This document shows positions 48,765-63,000 of a stretch of DNA of 64,000 nt, piece after piece; within the stretch, counting starts at the first letter, position 1; each line of letters begins with the position of its first letter. The position numbers and the translations under genes are program-made. The stretch covers positions 32,318,613-32,382,612 of the forward strand of contig CM075853.1 in NCBI GenBank assembly GCA_037975125.1. The letters run 5' to 3'. The stretch is from Latrodectus hesperus. Lineage: Eukaryota; Arthropoda; Arachnida; Araneae; Theridiidae. The notes beneath the pieces were generated by a model, which worked only from the letters and a program-made list of their open reading frames with translations, did not search any database and had not been told where the DNA came from.

Positions 48765-49595
48765 TCACAAAACGACCATAAGTAAAATATCGATTAATAC
48801 CCATGCTTTTGTCCTCAAGCTTGAAATCAGACTTACTGGTGTGAATTGTTTTATAATAGAATGTACTAGGTATTTTGGCCCAGATGAATTGATCACTGAC
48901 TGGTAATGGTTATATTCAGCTACTTGAAGATTACTTGTAGACTTCAGTACCCAAACAATGATGGATATATTATAGACGACAATGTGCCATGACCACGTCC
49001 AATCCCTGCTCTCAAATCGTCTGGACCATAATCTTTCCAAATAAAAGCAGAATTGTGATGTTCCGAGGCAGATTGCGTATGCTTTTTGCCTTTGCAGACT
49101 CAAACGCTTGTTATAGATTGTAAAAGAAATATCATAATTTTGCCTCAATAGAAACGATTCAACTGATATTGCCGAGACAGATTTAATATACTCATCTGAA
49201 ATTGACGAGTACAAGAACACAAACGCAATATAATTCGTAATCTCTTTTGACGTAATCTTTTGTGTGTTCAATTATGACAAATAATATCACTTCAATGCTT
49301 TCTGAAATCTTAGGTATCACATGTATGGAGGTTCCTTTTCCGATTCAACTTGGTTACAAAACCAATACATAGATCTTCCACTAGGGATCATAACCCTAGC
49401 ACTACTTAACGTAAGTCTTCTAACAATCATTTGATAAATTTGGAACTGTTCTTTTAACAATGGAATGGCGAAATTATGAAGGCTGAAGAATCGAGCAGCA
49501 TTTGTAATTGATTGTCTAGCTTCAATGACCAAAACCATGCCATCGATCAAAATCCTCCATTCGTTTTTAACAGTATTTACTATGAAGTTGTACAA
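48765..49595 (-). pseudogene. decayed coding block, protein unidentified
   Basis: On the minus strand one frame is open from 49595 to 49317 (92 codons) and again from 49271 to 48765 (168 codons). The short gap between them holds three stops. It is the longest coding-like stretch of the window outside the mariner, and composition is clearly less AT-rich than the flanks. Readable pieces include MVLVIEARQSITNAARFF, HNFAIPLLKEQFQIYQMIV, RQNYDISFTIYNKRLSLQRQ, CLGTSQFCFYLERLWSRRF and SRDWTWSWHIVVYN. I see no transmembrane pattern, catalytic motif or family signature I can name. A switch of frame near 49300 gives another open run, which suggests a frameshift. A transposon gene or a broken receptor-type gene are possible. 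Confidence 0.4.
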
Positions 49596-51569
49596 AAAAT
49601 GTTAACATGCTTCATCTTTCTTACAGAGAACTCTAGAAACAATATAATGGTAGTTTCTTACCCGACATTTTTCTTTTGTTTCTTGAAATTAAATTGTAAT
49701 AGTTACAGTTTTATCTAAAAGCTAATCTTTGCAATTAATTGGAGACATTCAAGATAGGAATTTAGAAGTGAAATATTTCCTTTGCATGTTTAATTTTTAA
49801 AATGAGGTTACATGATAAGTAATGGTGGATAATTATAATTTTGATTTACGATTAGATTTTTTATCGGGAAATTTATTAGGTAGCAAAACTGCAATATAAT
49901 ATTAATAAAATAAAAATTGTCCCAATAAGATAGTTACAACAACTATAAATATTATAATCAGAGCCCAACTAAAGCAGGGGCCTATGGGGTAGTTAGTCTG
50001 AGCATCTACATCAAAAGGAATCCCCAAATCAAACAAAAATGTTTATTTTCACATTGTGAATCGAAGAGAATCGTTTACAAAATCGAATAGAATGTTTGCT
50101 GTTGTGAAGCAGAAGGGGTCTCTTCCAAAGAAGTTTTTGCCCTGGGCCCCAATTAGACTACATCGGGTCCTTATTAAAATCTCATTCTTGTTTATTAACT
50201 ATTTAAAAATTAAAATTTTTGTGTGCCTTATTATTAAAGTTCTTCCTATTTTCATAACAATGAGGTATGCATTTAACAAAATCACAGCGTTTATTACAAT
50301 AATAAATATGTTGTTGTTAAATACTTCTTGCAACATAGCGTTCCATATTAAAACAAAAATTTACAAATAACGCTTTTTCAAATACAATAGAGCGAATCAG
50401 CACCAGAAATATTCTAATAATAAGGCGTGGAGAGAATTATTGGCTGTTAAAACAAAAATAATTTTTGAGCAACTAACAAAGTACCCTGAATCATTTCATT
50501 CAAATCAATATTGTATAAACTATCACAGAAAAGAATGTAAATGATTCCTTTCCTGACTTTAGTATGTACTTTTGAGTTAAAGTGTGTTTGTACTTCTCAA
50601 AATATACTATTGTCACTTTAATTTTCAAAAATAACTTCCTGATATTTCTATTGTGAATAATTTTTCTCTTTACTTAACTAAGATATAGTGTGCAAAAGGA
50701 AACACAGAGAACTCTATTAAGAAATTTATATGAATAAGTAGCAAGAAATTTTTTCAGATTACATTTTCACTGAAAATTCATGATTCATTTTATTGGATGC
50801 TCTCATTGTTAAGATCTTAAAAATGAACCAGATGATACAACTTCAGACTTAATGGATTAAGATATTTATTTGCAGATTGTAAAACAATACACATTAGCAT
50901 ATTTTGAACCTGATATATTTTATAAAAAAATTTCTTACTGTACTTACGTCAACAAATATTCAATATGATTTTAATACAATTACATCTTCAATACAATGTA
51001 ATTGGAATATAAAGAAATTGATATTTTAAGCATCAGAAACAAAGTTTTTTTTTTTATCTATTATGTGATTTATGAAGCATATTACAACAAAATTTCACCT
51101 GATATTACTAATATCAGCAAGTTACAGTATTAATTAAAAAAAGAATATTACAAAGTAATATTCTAAATTAATTACCATTGTTAGTTAATAAATATATTTA
51201 TTTTCAAGTATGTATCAATATATTTCAAAAACTAATGATGATAAATTTTGTTTTGTTTCATTTCACTTTAATAAATTTCATAATAATGTAATTTAGAGAA
51301 AAAGTTCCTTTTCTTTTCTCATTATTCACAATCAAAACTACTCAGCCAAAATATAATATTTTAAAACCATAAATGGACAGGGACTTTAATTTTGGTTGGA
51401 ATATTTTTAATAATAAAATAGAAATTGCACATTATATTATATAACAAAATTAATCCACTTTAAATATTGAACACATAAAATTAACCTCATTTTATTTTAC
51501 CTAAAAATATTAAAGAATGTATTTTAGCTATAACATACTTGAAAAGTAAAAATACTATATTTTCAATAT

Positions 51570-51570
<1 letters not shown>
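49596..51570. other. AT-rich spacer with a short GC-richer repeat-like stretch
   Basis: Around 49960-50175 (gcccaactaaagcaggggcc, gccctgggccccaattag) composition shifts and looks like a fragment of a dispersed repeat, which I cannot classify. The 104-codon frame at 50056-50370 starts with GTG and has no support. Confidence 0.4.
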
Positions 51571-51796
<226 letters not shown>

Positions 51797-51810
51797 CTAT
51801 CAGTAATTAT

Positions 51811-52048
51811 TAGATATAAAATGTGATTTTTAGACTAATGACAAAAGATAAATATTTGTGCTTTAAAGTATAAATCTATCTATAATATGTGTGGCTTTTA
51901 AATTATATTTATATTCTAAAAATATTAAATTCATAGTTCAAAAAAATTTTTTTTAATATTTAAAAGCCATACATATTATAGATCGATTTATACTTTAAAG
52001 CAAATCTTTATTCCATATCGTTAGTCTAAAACTCACATTTTATATCTA
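51811..52048. mobile_element. foldback (MITE-like) element with arms of about 95 bp
   Basis: 51811-51906 is an imperfect inverted copy of 51953-52048, similar along its whole length. Matching blocks are tagatataaaatgtga, tttagactaa, tgctttaaagtataaatc, ctataatatgt and ggcttttaaa. The arms are separated by about 46 bp of AT-rich DNA. The left arm begins 15 bp after a 225-bp TA tract. No target duplication was found. Long arms and small size fit a foldback MITE. Confidence 0.85.
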
Positions 52049-53689
52049 GCTCAACAAAAATTGGATCCTTTCCAAAATAACTACTCAAAAGATTATACTG
52101 AATGACCGATGACCTTAGTGTGCTCTGAAATGAGGTTTGAAAATACCATGATTGATTCTTAAGATTGATAACAATTTATGCCATTTTTTCAATTATTTTA
52201 CAATCGATAATATATTAGCTTTATAAAATTTTATATTTAAGAAAAACTAGAGCTTTACAGTATAAAAAAAGGAGTATAAAATATTGTTTATGGACAGGAT
52301 GTAATTATTTAAACTTATTTAGGATATTTTTAAGGGAATAAAAATGAAAACAATTTCAATGTAATAAATTATGAAAACAAACCGTAAAAAATATTTATAA
52401 TATAGATGTCAACAATCAATAGTTAAGAGAAACTGGCATTTTCATATATCCAAATACAGTTTATTATTAATGAATTTTAAATTAATTAAAATCATGAATA
52501 TTTGTTAAAACACATGAAAACAGATTTTAAATAAACCACAAGCACATAACATTAAAATATAATTTTTCATTTAAATACTTCTTTCACATTTTTTATGAAA
52601 AATTCTTTTAATTTTAGTAACTATAACATAATAAATAACCAAAGTCTCACACACTATTAATTTTTTCTCATTTAAAATGTCAATGGTATAGCATTTTGCT
52701 TTTATTATTTCTTACATTTCTTTATTATTTTTCTAAAATTGAGTATTTACTATCAATATCAAGATAAAAATAAATCATATTTACATCTTTTAGACTATAA
52801 AAAACCATTTACAAATACATATAAAAAATATTTATGAATTATAAAAAATATAAGCATAGATATCATGCTTTATATATATGTGTAAAATATTCAGATATTA
52901 AAAACAGTAAACATTTAAAACTAAGCACAAATGATAAGAATTATAAATTTTAGACCATTAAGACCTAAATTTCGACAAATGTATGAACATGTACACCCTT
53001 TCTTTAGAGAAAATTTTTAAAAACAATCAAGCTCTAAAGAATAAAGTTAAGTTAGTTGGATTCAATGGGTTTTGTGGAACAAGGTCCAGAATGGAAGAAA
53101 TAGTGGCAAAACTAAGATTTTAGAAAATCATTTTTAACCCAAACATTAAAATATTTTTTAAATATAATTAAAATTTTTATTATATTTAAAAACAAAAATA
53201 TAAATTTACATATGTGACATTACGTGATTATATAACATTGATAAATTAAATTTATAAGATCTATTGCCTTTAAAAAGACAAAGATTCCATTCGATACATC
53301 TCCTAACAAATCAAAATTAAAATAACATTGTTAAAAAGAATAAACGATTGTTGTTAAAATGACGATGTCAAAATTAAAATATAAGTTTTATAATGTTCCC
53401 ATCACACTTTATAATGTTAAGTAAAAATTTGTAAGGGATAAAACCAATTGTTCTTACAGGAAATAAATAAAATGTAATCTCAGAAATGAGATTGGCAACC
53501 AAAGGTCCATCTATATAAAATAATGTGTTGTTACATATGGCTTTATTAAAAAAATCAATAAAAAAATAAAACTTAAATATCATAGAAGCATAAAAGTATA
53601 ATGAAAAGAACTAACATTTAAAGTAATAACCAGAAGAAAAAAACATGAAAACAAAAGAAAATAAAAAAAATAATAAGGAAAAGAGCACT
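52049..53689. other. AT-rich spacer
   Basis: Nothing was identified. Confidence 0.5.
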
Positions 53690-54330
53690 AGAGGTGCAAT
53701 CTTTAAAAGGAGCCCATGAAAGTTCTGGTGTTATCTCCTTCAATTTTTTGAGAATCTCTAAATTTGGGCATACAAGATGTTCTGCGTTCATAGGGTCAGA
53801 ATTATAAAATAGGCATGAACTCTAGACAAAAGGATACCTATTTTATTTAGGTATTGTGCCAAACAATCATGGCATATTTGCAATCTAAAATTTGCCACAG
53901 CCTCTTTATAGGATTTTTAACAAAACTATTTTCCAAGTGCCTAGAATGTTAGCCCAGGGTTTGCCTGTTGCTTTCTGCCTAGTACGATTCAAAAATATTC
54001 ATTCATTTTTTAAAAATATGATTTTTAAGTGATTCTGGAGGATATGGTTTGAAGTTATGTCACTCAAGGGTTCCTCTCTTAGCTAGTGAATCAGACATTT
54101 TGTTTTTGTCGAAAGCCACACGTGAAAGGATTCATTCAAAATTATTGTTGTATTTGTAAAAAAAATATCAAGATTTGTTGTAGTCCTGTAATAATCTAAT
54201 TATATATGTCATGATTTATGGCTACTGCTTGGATGGTTACTTTAGAATCAACTTGGATAACTGCTTCAGAGTAACAATTGATCTTTGCCTTTAGGTTTTC
54301 CAGAGCCATTAAGATTGCAAATATATAATA
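53690..54330 (-). pseudogene. LINE RNase H domain relic (jockey-like pol 3' end)
   Basis: Minus-strand translation with several shifts gives the RNase H end of a non-LTR retrotransposon in order. IFAILMALENLKAKINCYSE with VIQVDSKVTIQAV lies from about 54325 and matches xxAExxAIxxALxx...xIxxDSxSxIxAL; the catalytic Asp is kept, the Glu lost. KMSDSLAKRGTLE (about 54070-54105) matches GNExADxLAKxGT. CLFYNSDPMNAEHLVCPNLE (about 53765-53830) matches the C-terminal CPxCxxxPMTxEHLLxCP. The frames are broken and no reverse transcriptase domain precedes it. The fragment differs from the one at 6185-6800 and probably belongs to another LINE family. Confidence 0.78.
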
Positions 54331-56401
54331 TACTTGTATGCATTTAATATAATACATGTAAACTATAAAATGATGCTGAAAACAAGACTTTGAATTGCAT
54401 CCCCTTTGAATAATTTAAAATTAATATATTATTGTTACAAACACTTGAAAAATAAGTTATAAATTTATTATTTATTATGCATTATTAAAAAGTTCAGAAA
54501 TAGTGTTTCTAAACTGGTCATCTGAAATTAATAGTGTTATAAAAATGATTTTAAAATATTTTTGCCAAAATTTCAAATAATATTTTAACTTATGAAAATA
54601 AAATTATAATTAAAATAAAATTATAACTTATGAAAACAATTTTAATGATAAATTAATTATGGATTAAAAAACAAAAATAAAATACTTGATACTAATATCA
54701 AACACTTAATATAATAAAAGTTTATTTTGATAATTGAGATGTAAGCAATATTATCTTTGTAATTATTTAACTTTCATTTTCAAACTTTAATAAATTCAAA
54801 AACACTGAAATAAAAAAAAATTGTTCATTATATTTAAAAACTTGAAATAAATAAATAAAAATAGATATGATATAATTTTCAAAGTAACTTTTGATTGAAG
54901 CTGTATATCAATTTTAAAAAGTAAAAAGAAATATATCAAACAGAATAACACAAAATTTGTATCTCTATATCTACTTTTATTTGTGTAAACAGAGATATTC
55001 ATTTAAGTATGAATGAGATAGGAAATATAAAACAAGATAGATAAATATTGACATTGATTTTCATTGAGTATTCTTTCTCGCATTGTGAAATTAAGAGAAT
55101 AAGCATCAATAGGCTCCATATATTAACAGAAAGACTAATTTTTAAATTTTTATCACTATTTTATTAAAAAAGACATTTTGTAATTAAACTATTACATTTG
55201 TAGTGAAATTTTAATCACCATCAATAAAAAAAATCATTTTAATTATAATAGCATATGAAATTTACAGATATGAAAGCACTTCAGTAACCCAAAAATAACT
55301 TGAAAATACATATAGTTACTTTATAACACATATAATTAAGGGAAATTCAAAATCAAATAATTAAAAATTTCACCGTATTCATTTCAATTTTACAAAGAAA
55401 AAATGTCGCTTGAATACTAAGCTAAATTTTTTGACTAATTTCCTCAAAAAATTCATCAAAATAAAAATTTTGAATATCAGAATAAGCATTTGCTCTTGAA
55501 AAATGTTTATTTTTAAATGCGGAAATATTTGCACACTTTTCTTAAGCTCATTCAAAGAGAATCTATAATTATTAAACAGAGATTATTAGAAGCTTTAATT
55601 ACATTATTACAGAATGAACAGTTATCACTTCAATTTTATGAGCTTGAATTCTGTATGTCTTCTTTAATTGGTGTATCTTTCAAGTTTGTTACATTTTGAA
55701 ATGGCCAAAATTGCAATTTAACATCTTTAAGTAGTTGTGTCAAAAATATAATCTAATTTTTGACGTTTTTATCAACTCATTCGATTCAGTTTTAAAAATA
55801 TATTTTGCAAGGCAAAAAATGGTATCAAACATTAAAAATTAACAAAAATGAAACCCAGATACATGTACAATTTAAGGACTACATTATTTTACTGAAAAAT
55901 TATCTTAGGATTAGAATAAAGGATACAAAATGTCATCAGCATTTTGTTAAGCTTTTAAGTTGTATACAGATCATAATAACTTAATAAAATAACTAAATAA
56001 AAAAGCAAATGGTAATATTCCATTACATATTTACAATATAAAATATTACATGTCATTGAAAACGAATGTTAATAGAAACTAATTCAGTACCTGTCCAGAC
56101 AAAATTCCAATGCTTATCAATAGCATCATACCAGATTTAATTTTATTAATATTTAAATTAGCTATCATAAAGACAACTTTGAATATCTCTTGAAATATGA
56201 TTAATTTATGAGATGAGCTTAAATATTACAGTAGAAGCAAGTGTAAGGAGCTGTAAATGACCAGTATACAAGTAACATAGTTGATAAAGTTAGGATAAAA
56301 TCAATGTTGTCTTAAAGTTGCACACTTCCACATATCAGAACATTTATTATATTGATAGGGATTAGAAGTAACCCTATTTTTCATATACATGAACTAGCAG
56401 C

Positions 56402-56403
<2 letters not shown>
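54331..56403. other. AT-rich spacer
   Basis: Nothing was identified. Confidence 0.5.

Positions 56404-56496
<93 letters not shown>
56404..56496. repeat. (TA)n microsatellite
   Basis: A pure alternating tract of 93 bp. Confidence 0.98.
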
Positions 56497-56499
<3 letters not shown>

Positions 56500-57072
56500 T
56501 ATTACTGCAGCACAGGTGAGGTTTTCCTAATATTATCAATTAAGCTCAAAAAATAATTTTTGATGTCTTGATGAGAAAAGTATTCAACAATGTCCCAATT
56601 GTACTAATGTATACCATTAATAATCGTATAAAAATAATAATAGATAGAATAATAATTGGTATAGGAACAATAACTGTTTAAAAAATGATATGCTTAAAGT
56701 ATAATTTTTTTAGTCATCATTTGTTTTTATATAAAGAATCAAAAAAAAGTTATTCAAATAGACTTGGAACAAAATGTTAATAGCTAATATAGTTTATTTT
56801 TTCTACTTAAAATTTAAGACAGCATTTTCCAGCATTTGAAATTGTAATTTGTAAAATTTAATTTTAAATGATAAAATACAGGCAAACAGAACTTCTAAAA
56901 GAAAAATGAAAAATTTATTTGATTGTCATTTTCAGCACAGTAAATTAGGTAGTTATCAAAATTAATATATGATTTATATAAATAATCTTTGACTTCTTTA
57001 ATAAGCATTATTTTCAAATTTAATGAAAAAGAATGAATTCTAAAACAGTAATCATGGAACATTAGCACAGTA

Positions 57073-57375
57073 TTACTTCAATATTGGATGGTTTGGTTTT
57101 GTGGAAAATATCAATCCGGAACAACCCACTTGGTCCTGCCTGAACGCCAGAGGCGTTCTTTGGAACTTGTATTTTGTATTTGTTATATAGTTTTTTAGTC
57201 GCACTTTTGTTTTTGCTTGCTTTTGTAGAAGAATTATGTTTCTCAGCTCGGGTCGATTTAATCCGGCCAAAAGTATTTGTTATTTTGATCTGTTATTAAA
57301 TATTTGTTATGTTTTCAATTGCGTATTTATTTAGTATACTTCTGCAGTGCCTTCACCGGATCTATTTAGTTTTTA
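57073..57375 (-). repeat. unclassified retroelement-like fragment
   Basis: The composition of this 300-bp block is richer in G and C than its surroundings. A 65-codon minus frame at 57073-57270 reads AGLNRPELRNIILLQKQAK then TKYKFQRTPLAFRQDQ and starts with TTG. The basic, leucine-rich beginning would suit the N-terminal part of a gag or pol product, but I cannot confirm any domain, LTR or primer site. A family E SINE fragment lies just to the right. Confidence 0.3.
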
Positions 57376-57392
57376 GTTTGATATATTTTTTT

Positions 57393-57466
57393 CAGGTTTG
57401 TTTGTCGCTCAATGGTCATTTTTTGCACACGAGGGCTAATTAGACCGGGACCTACTTTTAATATTG
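57393..57466 (-). repeat. family E SINE tail fragment
   Basis: gtttgtttgtcgctcaatgg and gcacacgagggctaattagac match the left (3') part of family E almost exactly; the head is missing. Confidence 0.8.
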
Positions 57467-58857
57467 GAAAATGTCTATAAAAGTTCTTACCAGTGGAAAA
57501 CTGATAATTTTTTATTAAATGACTAAATAGTTATAGTTTTTGTAAATGGAAAACTATTAAATGACAAACTGTAATCAACATATATGAGGAAAAATTGATA
57601 TAAATGAGAATATCTATTATTACTTTTTATTACTACTGATGATTTCTATTTTTTGAAGTTTACAAAGAGTAAATTAAAGTATAAACAAACAATTTCTTAA
57701 CTTTTTTTTTAAAAAAGGAGAACATTAGCAGCAATTACTTTTATACCTACAATTTATACAGAAAATTTTAAAATTTGTGTAAAATTAGATTATCTATGAC
57801 TGAAATTAAATCTTAGTATTATAAAAATCCTAAAGATAAAATAAAAATTTTCATGCTTAATACTATTTATTTATAAATATTCAAAATTTAAAAAAAAGTG
57901 CTAAATAAATACAGTATAAAATCTTAATTCTTGCCTTTAGACAAATGGCAAGTACACAAAATATTTAACTGTTTCTTTGTTAATGATATTGTTAATTAAG
58001 TTATATAATATAATTTTTTATAAAAGAAAAAGTTAAATGCTATACATATAATTTAATGATTAAAATTTTTTTAAAAGCAAAATATTTTAAAAACACAAAT
58101 TTTGAAAATAAATTTATTTAAATTACAGAATTATGTATCTAATGCTAGCAATGTCCAAAAAATATTTCTCCAAAAGTTAACAAATGTTTTTAAAGCAAAT
58201 ATATCTAAAATGCATCGAATCATTATCTTAAAAATAGCTGAAGTTAATCAAGACAGTGCTGTGAAATTTGGGACATGTATTGTCACCTGCTTCTGAAGTT
58301 ACATTTAGAGAGCACTTCCTTACACACAATCAGGGAAAATAAAGAAAATCCATGCTTGTACAAGTAAAACTTCTGAATTTAAACCAATTTAAAGTTAGTC
58401 TATTTATTCTTACAAAAGAATTGAAGGTTATATTTTACCTATATATATTAATATAAATAGGGTATATTATATTAAATAATTTGAGATAAATATTTCAGTT
58501 ATTTATATCTAAAACAATATAAATAAAAATAAAAATAATTAAACTGATTTGTTTAACAAGACATGAAAATATGTGAAATACAAATAAAAGTTCACTAGTA
58601 ATAAATCTATGGAACAATAAATGAGAGGTGTTGCATTTCTACTTATTACATACAAACTTATTATGATGAATGGTTGGGAATTTTTCAAAAATTCCGCCTT
58701 CCTTTAAATATACAATTAGAGCTTACTACTTATGAAGTCATCTAAGACAATATGTTGTGAATGCTTAAAAACATAAAAAGCTTTAAGGAGGTAAGACAAC
58801 CCATGATGTGGGATCAAAGTAACTGGCATTTGGGTTCAATCGTAAAACCTAGTTCTT
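57467..58857. other. AT-rich spacer
   Basis: Nothing was identified. Confidence 0.5.
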
Positions 58858-59105
58858 CAGGTTTGTTTTCGCTCACCAGTCCTTTTTGCTCAAGAGAGAT
58901 AATTAAACTGGCTTGGTTTGGTTTGTTTGTCACTCAACGGTCATTTTTTGCTCACGAGGGCTAATTAGACCCTAATTAAACTGGCACCTAAGACTTAAAG
59001 TAGATTCCGAAACATTATAAACATTCATGCCCAAGGTGGGATTCAAACCCACAAACATTGAACTGAAGGCAAGAGCACTAACCATTTGGCTGCCAACTTG
59101 GCACC
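58858..59105 (-). repeat. tRNA-derived SINE, family E, with partial tail duplication
   Basis: The tail block is present twice: first caggtttgttttcgctcacc to taattaaactgg (58858-58914), then a second, better copy starting ggtttgtttgtcactcaacgg. The single middle and head follow, with the B-box complement gggattcaaaccca and gaactgaaggcaagagcactaacc. This copy best shows the head-to-tail order of the family. Confidence 0.85.
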
Positions 59106-59997
59106 TAACTCTTCGGAGGGAAAGGTATTAGCTTTTATGAATGAACAATGAGTGTGAATTAATCCCATCGCAGCGCTGAGAGCGCCCTTTGTAAACAAGA
59201 GATACTTAGTTGATTTGTATAAAATGTATAAACACGTATTTTTGATTCTGTCGATAAGAAATGAACATTCAATTCTTTTAGAATAAGAAATAGTTATTGC
59301 CTTTACATGTTTAGCATATACATCTGTTGGACTGTCTCTGTAGGAACTTAAGAATTCTCCCTTTGTGACATGTGAATATAATACATTATCATATAAAAGT
59401 CCTTTTAAAATTAAGCACACAAGCAATGATTAAATGTCTTACAATAGCTGTTAGCTATTAAGCTATCCACTGTCAGATATCAAATATAATTTGGTGTAAA
59501 AATTATAGTGAAAATTCAAAAAAATAAATTAATACTTCTCTTTAATTTTAAAACAGGCCATGGCAAGCTATATTAAAGAGGCAGGCTGTATTTTAAGATT
59601 AAAAAAATTTATTTTTGAAAATATTTCATAACTTGGTAAATGTTTTCAAGATAAAATAATTTTTATTATTTTAAATGATAGTGTATAGTAGAACTTCTAA
59701 TAAACAAATATTTAAATAAAAAATTACAGATATATATATAAATTTAAATCATCTAATTTTTAAAAGAATAAATTTGTAACTTTAAATGAATCATTAAAGT
59801 TAATTGGCAAATTATCTTAAGAACTTTTGAATTTGGAACAATACATGACTAAGAGTTGCAGAAACAGAAATAAAAGGCTATTATTATTAAACATATTGTA
59901 TAGTATAAAAGTATACTATCAATACATACAATATTTCAGAAAATCTTGCTTAAATATAAAAAAAAATTCTTGAGTTAATATTGAATTTAAGACTCAC
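59106..59997. other. AT-rich spacer, presumptive CaMKII intron
   Basis: It lies directly downstream (minus strand) of the CaMKII exon donor. The 127-codon minus frame at 59043-59426 overlaps the SINE and has no domain. Confidence 0.5.
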
Positions 59998-60092
59998 CTC
60001 TTGCAGAAAGTTTTTTTGTATTAATTATTTTAGCAGCAAATTCTAATCCTGTATTTCGTTGAACACATCTTCGTACAATAGAAAATGCACCC
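59998..60092 (-). CDS. CaMKII: Ca2+/calmodulin-dependent protein kinase II, internal exon of the kinase domain
   Basis: On the minus strand the acceptor gcaaatttag is followed by 95 bp ending at a GTGAGT donor. The exon starts with the last base of one codon and ends with the first base of another (31 full codons between). They read [16 protein letters not shown] and [15 protein letters not shown], almost identical to animal CaMKII just after the glycine-loop motif LGKG. The FAAKI lysine is the ATP-binding catalytic lysine (K42 of the mammalian alpha isoform). The preceding exon should end ...LGK and the next should begin with D (DxQKLEREAR). The split points and length agree with what I remember of vertebrate CAMK2 exon 2. 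CaMKII is a cytosolic and synaptic Ser/Thr kinase assembled into dodecamers and activated by Ca2+/calmodulin. Neither neighbouring exon was found, so the transcript enters from beyond 64000 and its downstream intron is long. Identification is firm; intactness of the gene cannot be judged. Confidence 0.96.
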
Positions 60093-63000
60093 CTAAATTT
60101 GCAAAAATAAAATTTATAAATTCATAAAAAAATCAATCACAAAAAGTATAATATGAAATTGTTATAAAAAGTATTAATTTTATTTTAGTTATAATTTCCA
60201 TATTTCTCTTTAAATCCTCAAATTACAATACATTTTAATTAAATTTGTTTAATATTTATGTTAATCAAAAATGCTTTTCATGATTAATCAATATGGTTTA
60301 ATAGAAAGATACAAGAATATAAATTATTAAAAAATTTGAAATTTAGACTACTAATGGAAAAATAAAATAGTATAATATCACTCTGCTTGAATTTTAAAAT
60401 TTGTCCCCCTCAGCAACTTACAAATCTTAAAATCTGATTCCACATCCTCCAATAAAATTTTCAAGATAATTTCTTTATATGAAAATATTTTATGAAATAA
60501 TTTTCAAAATATTACTTTTCAATTTATAGTTTAAATATTTTATTTAAAAAGTTACTAAAAGTTATTAAAATTATTTTTGGGACATTTTTCTAGAATTTAT
60601 TAGCACTTTACAAAATATTAATTTTAGAAACATTCATATCTATTAAGATGATATCATTAAGTTCATATCATTCAAAATTACAAATATAGGACAATAGAAA
60701 ATCCAGGCATCAATTCCAGTTATGATTCAACAGTGCCATTTCATTTTTTGCTACCTAGACGCATTTCTATCAAGACAAGTGTTTAGGAGATTATCCCTTT
60801 GTGATATGTGAATGACTTGTTATCTATGAAAATTTCTATTAGAATACATTTATGCTAAGAATGTTCAAAAGAATTTTACAATAAATGGAATTATCATTAT
60901 ATGAATTTTTGGCTTTGATTATTTTTTAATTCATTTAATTTAGTTCATTTTTCAACGTTATGCATTAATTCTATGAACCAAAAGAATTCCAACTCTAATT
61001 AATTTAAAACCATTAATAATTAATGTATTAAATTTCTATTATTTGATTAAAAATAAGCATAGATTTGTGTTTAAATAAAAAAACTGGTATCATTAATATT
61101 ATGTACTGACTAAAAACAAATGCAAATTATAAGAAAAAGTAGGACTAGAATTCTCTATAAGCTTCAACCTATAGTAATCTGTCAAGATAACTTCAATAAA
61201 AATTAGTGATATGTCCATCACTTGTATTATTAAATTATATATTATTTATGGCACTATTTTTTACTGTATGAACATTGTTAAAAATGTTCTTTTCACATAC
61301 AAACTATAGAATTGTAAATAATATTAAACTAAATAGATATAAAGAATAGAAAATTCCTTATGACTGATATGTTTCCAAACTTTTTTCTTGTAATGTTTAA
61401 AAAAAGAGAACACATTATTTCAAAAGAAATACTAAAGTATATTAACTACTTCAACTCTAATCCAGATGTAATTTCCAAATTCTAAATTTAGAGTGCCTAG
61501 TTACATGTAATAAAAAAATAATTATCAAAAATATGTATCATTAAAATCAACTTTTGAAATGGATTAAAAAATGAAAACAATTTGCAGTTAAGCTAAACTG
61601 ATGTATTATAGAATTGCCATTTTTTTACTAACTTATTTAAATTACATCAATCGTAAGAAAATAATTTCAATATCATTCCTTTAAAAAAAAGTAAAGATAA
61701 ATAATTGAAAATTTGTTGAAATATTTGCTTTTTAATAAGTACTTTTAATTCAGCTAAATTTTTTTAATTAAAAAAGAATTAATTAAAAAGAATAAGGAAG
61801 AATATCATTGATTATCTTATCAAACCAATTCAAACTACCATTATTCAAAATTCAATTACTAATATAGTTTGAAAATATAATATCATTTATTAGCTTTTAT
61901 TTAACAATAAATTAGGAAAATTAAATTAAAAAAAATTGTCTATTGTGATGTCAACTGATTATAAAGATAGCAGATATTTTTAGCAACAAAATTTTGCACT
62001 TCAGACATAAATTATAAGATTATATATAATCTGATTCTAGTCACTTTCATTGACTTTTTTAAAATTTAAAAAAAAATTTTTTTAACAGAAAACATTTTCA
62101 GTAATGCTTAAAATGAATACTATGACTGAATGCAAAACATGTGCTGCAATTTTTTTTCATTGATTCCATTTTACATGTACCTATTTTTTATTTTATTTTT
62201 GAATAAGCTGCATTCTTATTTATTCTCTCTCCACTAAAACATTGTAGAAACATAAGTAGCTATTAAGGTTTCTACAACATTGATTTTGTATAAACATACT
62301 ATGGAAAAAGTAATAATAAACAGAGCAATTATTTAATTATTTCATTATTATTATTGTACAATTATTCTGTTAAATTCAAATAATTTAGTGGACAATTTTC
62401 ATTAATTACTGATAATTTTAAAATCAATTTATGTTCTGGTGCCCTTTATACAATCATAAAAGAAATTCAGCAGATGTGATAAGCAAATCATCGTTAATTA
62501 CAAAAGAAACAGTAAAAATAATGAAGAATGATAAAAAAATATATCACACAACGAAAAAAAGGTGAAAATAAATCGCAAAAGCTACTACATCAAGTGATTG
62601 TGAACACTGGATAGTACACAAGGTTCAAAAATCTAATATAAAAAAATTCTACTACCTTTCATTTCAAAAATAACTATAAAATTTATTCAAATTTTTCAAA
62701 CACTAAATTTAATATAAACTAATCTAAAAAAATTTAATTTCATTAAATAATTACTGAATTAGAAGTTAAGAAAATAATTTTTTAAAACATGAATCTTTAA
62801 AGCTTTTGCATCCCAGAATTTCTTAAATATTTGTATTTAATAAAAACTGCATAAAATTTAAAATGCTTATTTTAACTTTAAAATATTTTAATAGAAATAA
62901 AAACTTTAAATGTTGCATATGATTATTAAAGGAATATTTTTTGTCTTAGTCGTAAATAAATTATCATTAAAATTTCTCTACAATAAATTACTTCAAAAAT

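Noticed and set aside
50056..50370. 104-codon plus frame
   Set aside because: The first codon is GTG, the second half is AT-driven Ile/Phe/Leu, and the first half lies in a repeat-like block.
59043..59426. 127-codon minus frame
   Set aside because: It overlaps a SINE at one end, has no domain, and lies in the presumptive CaMKII intron.
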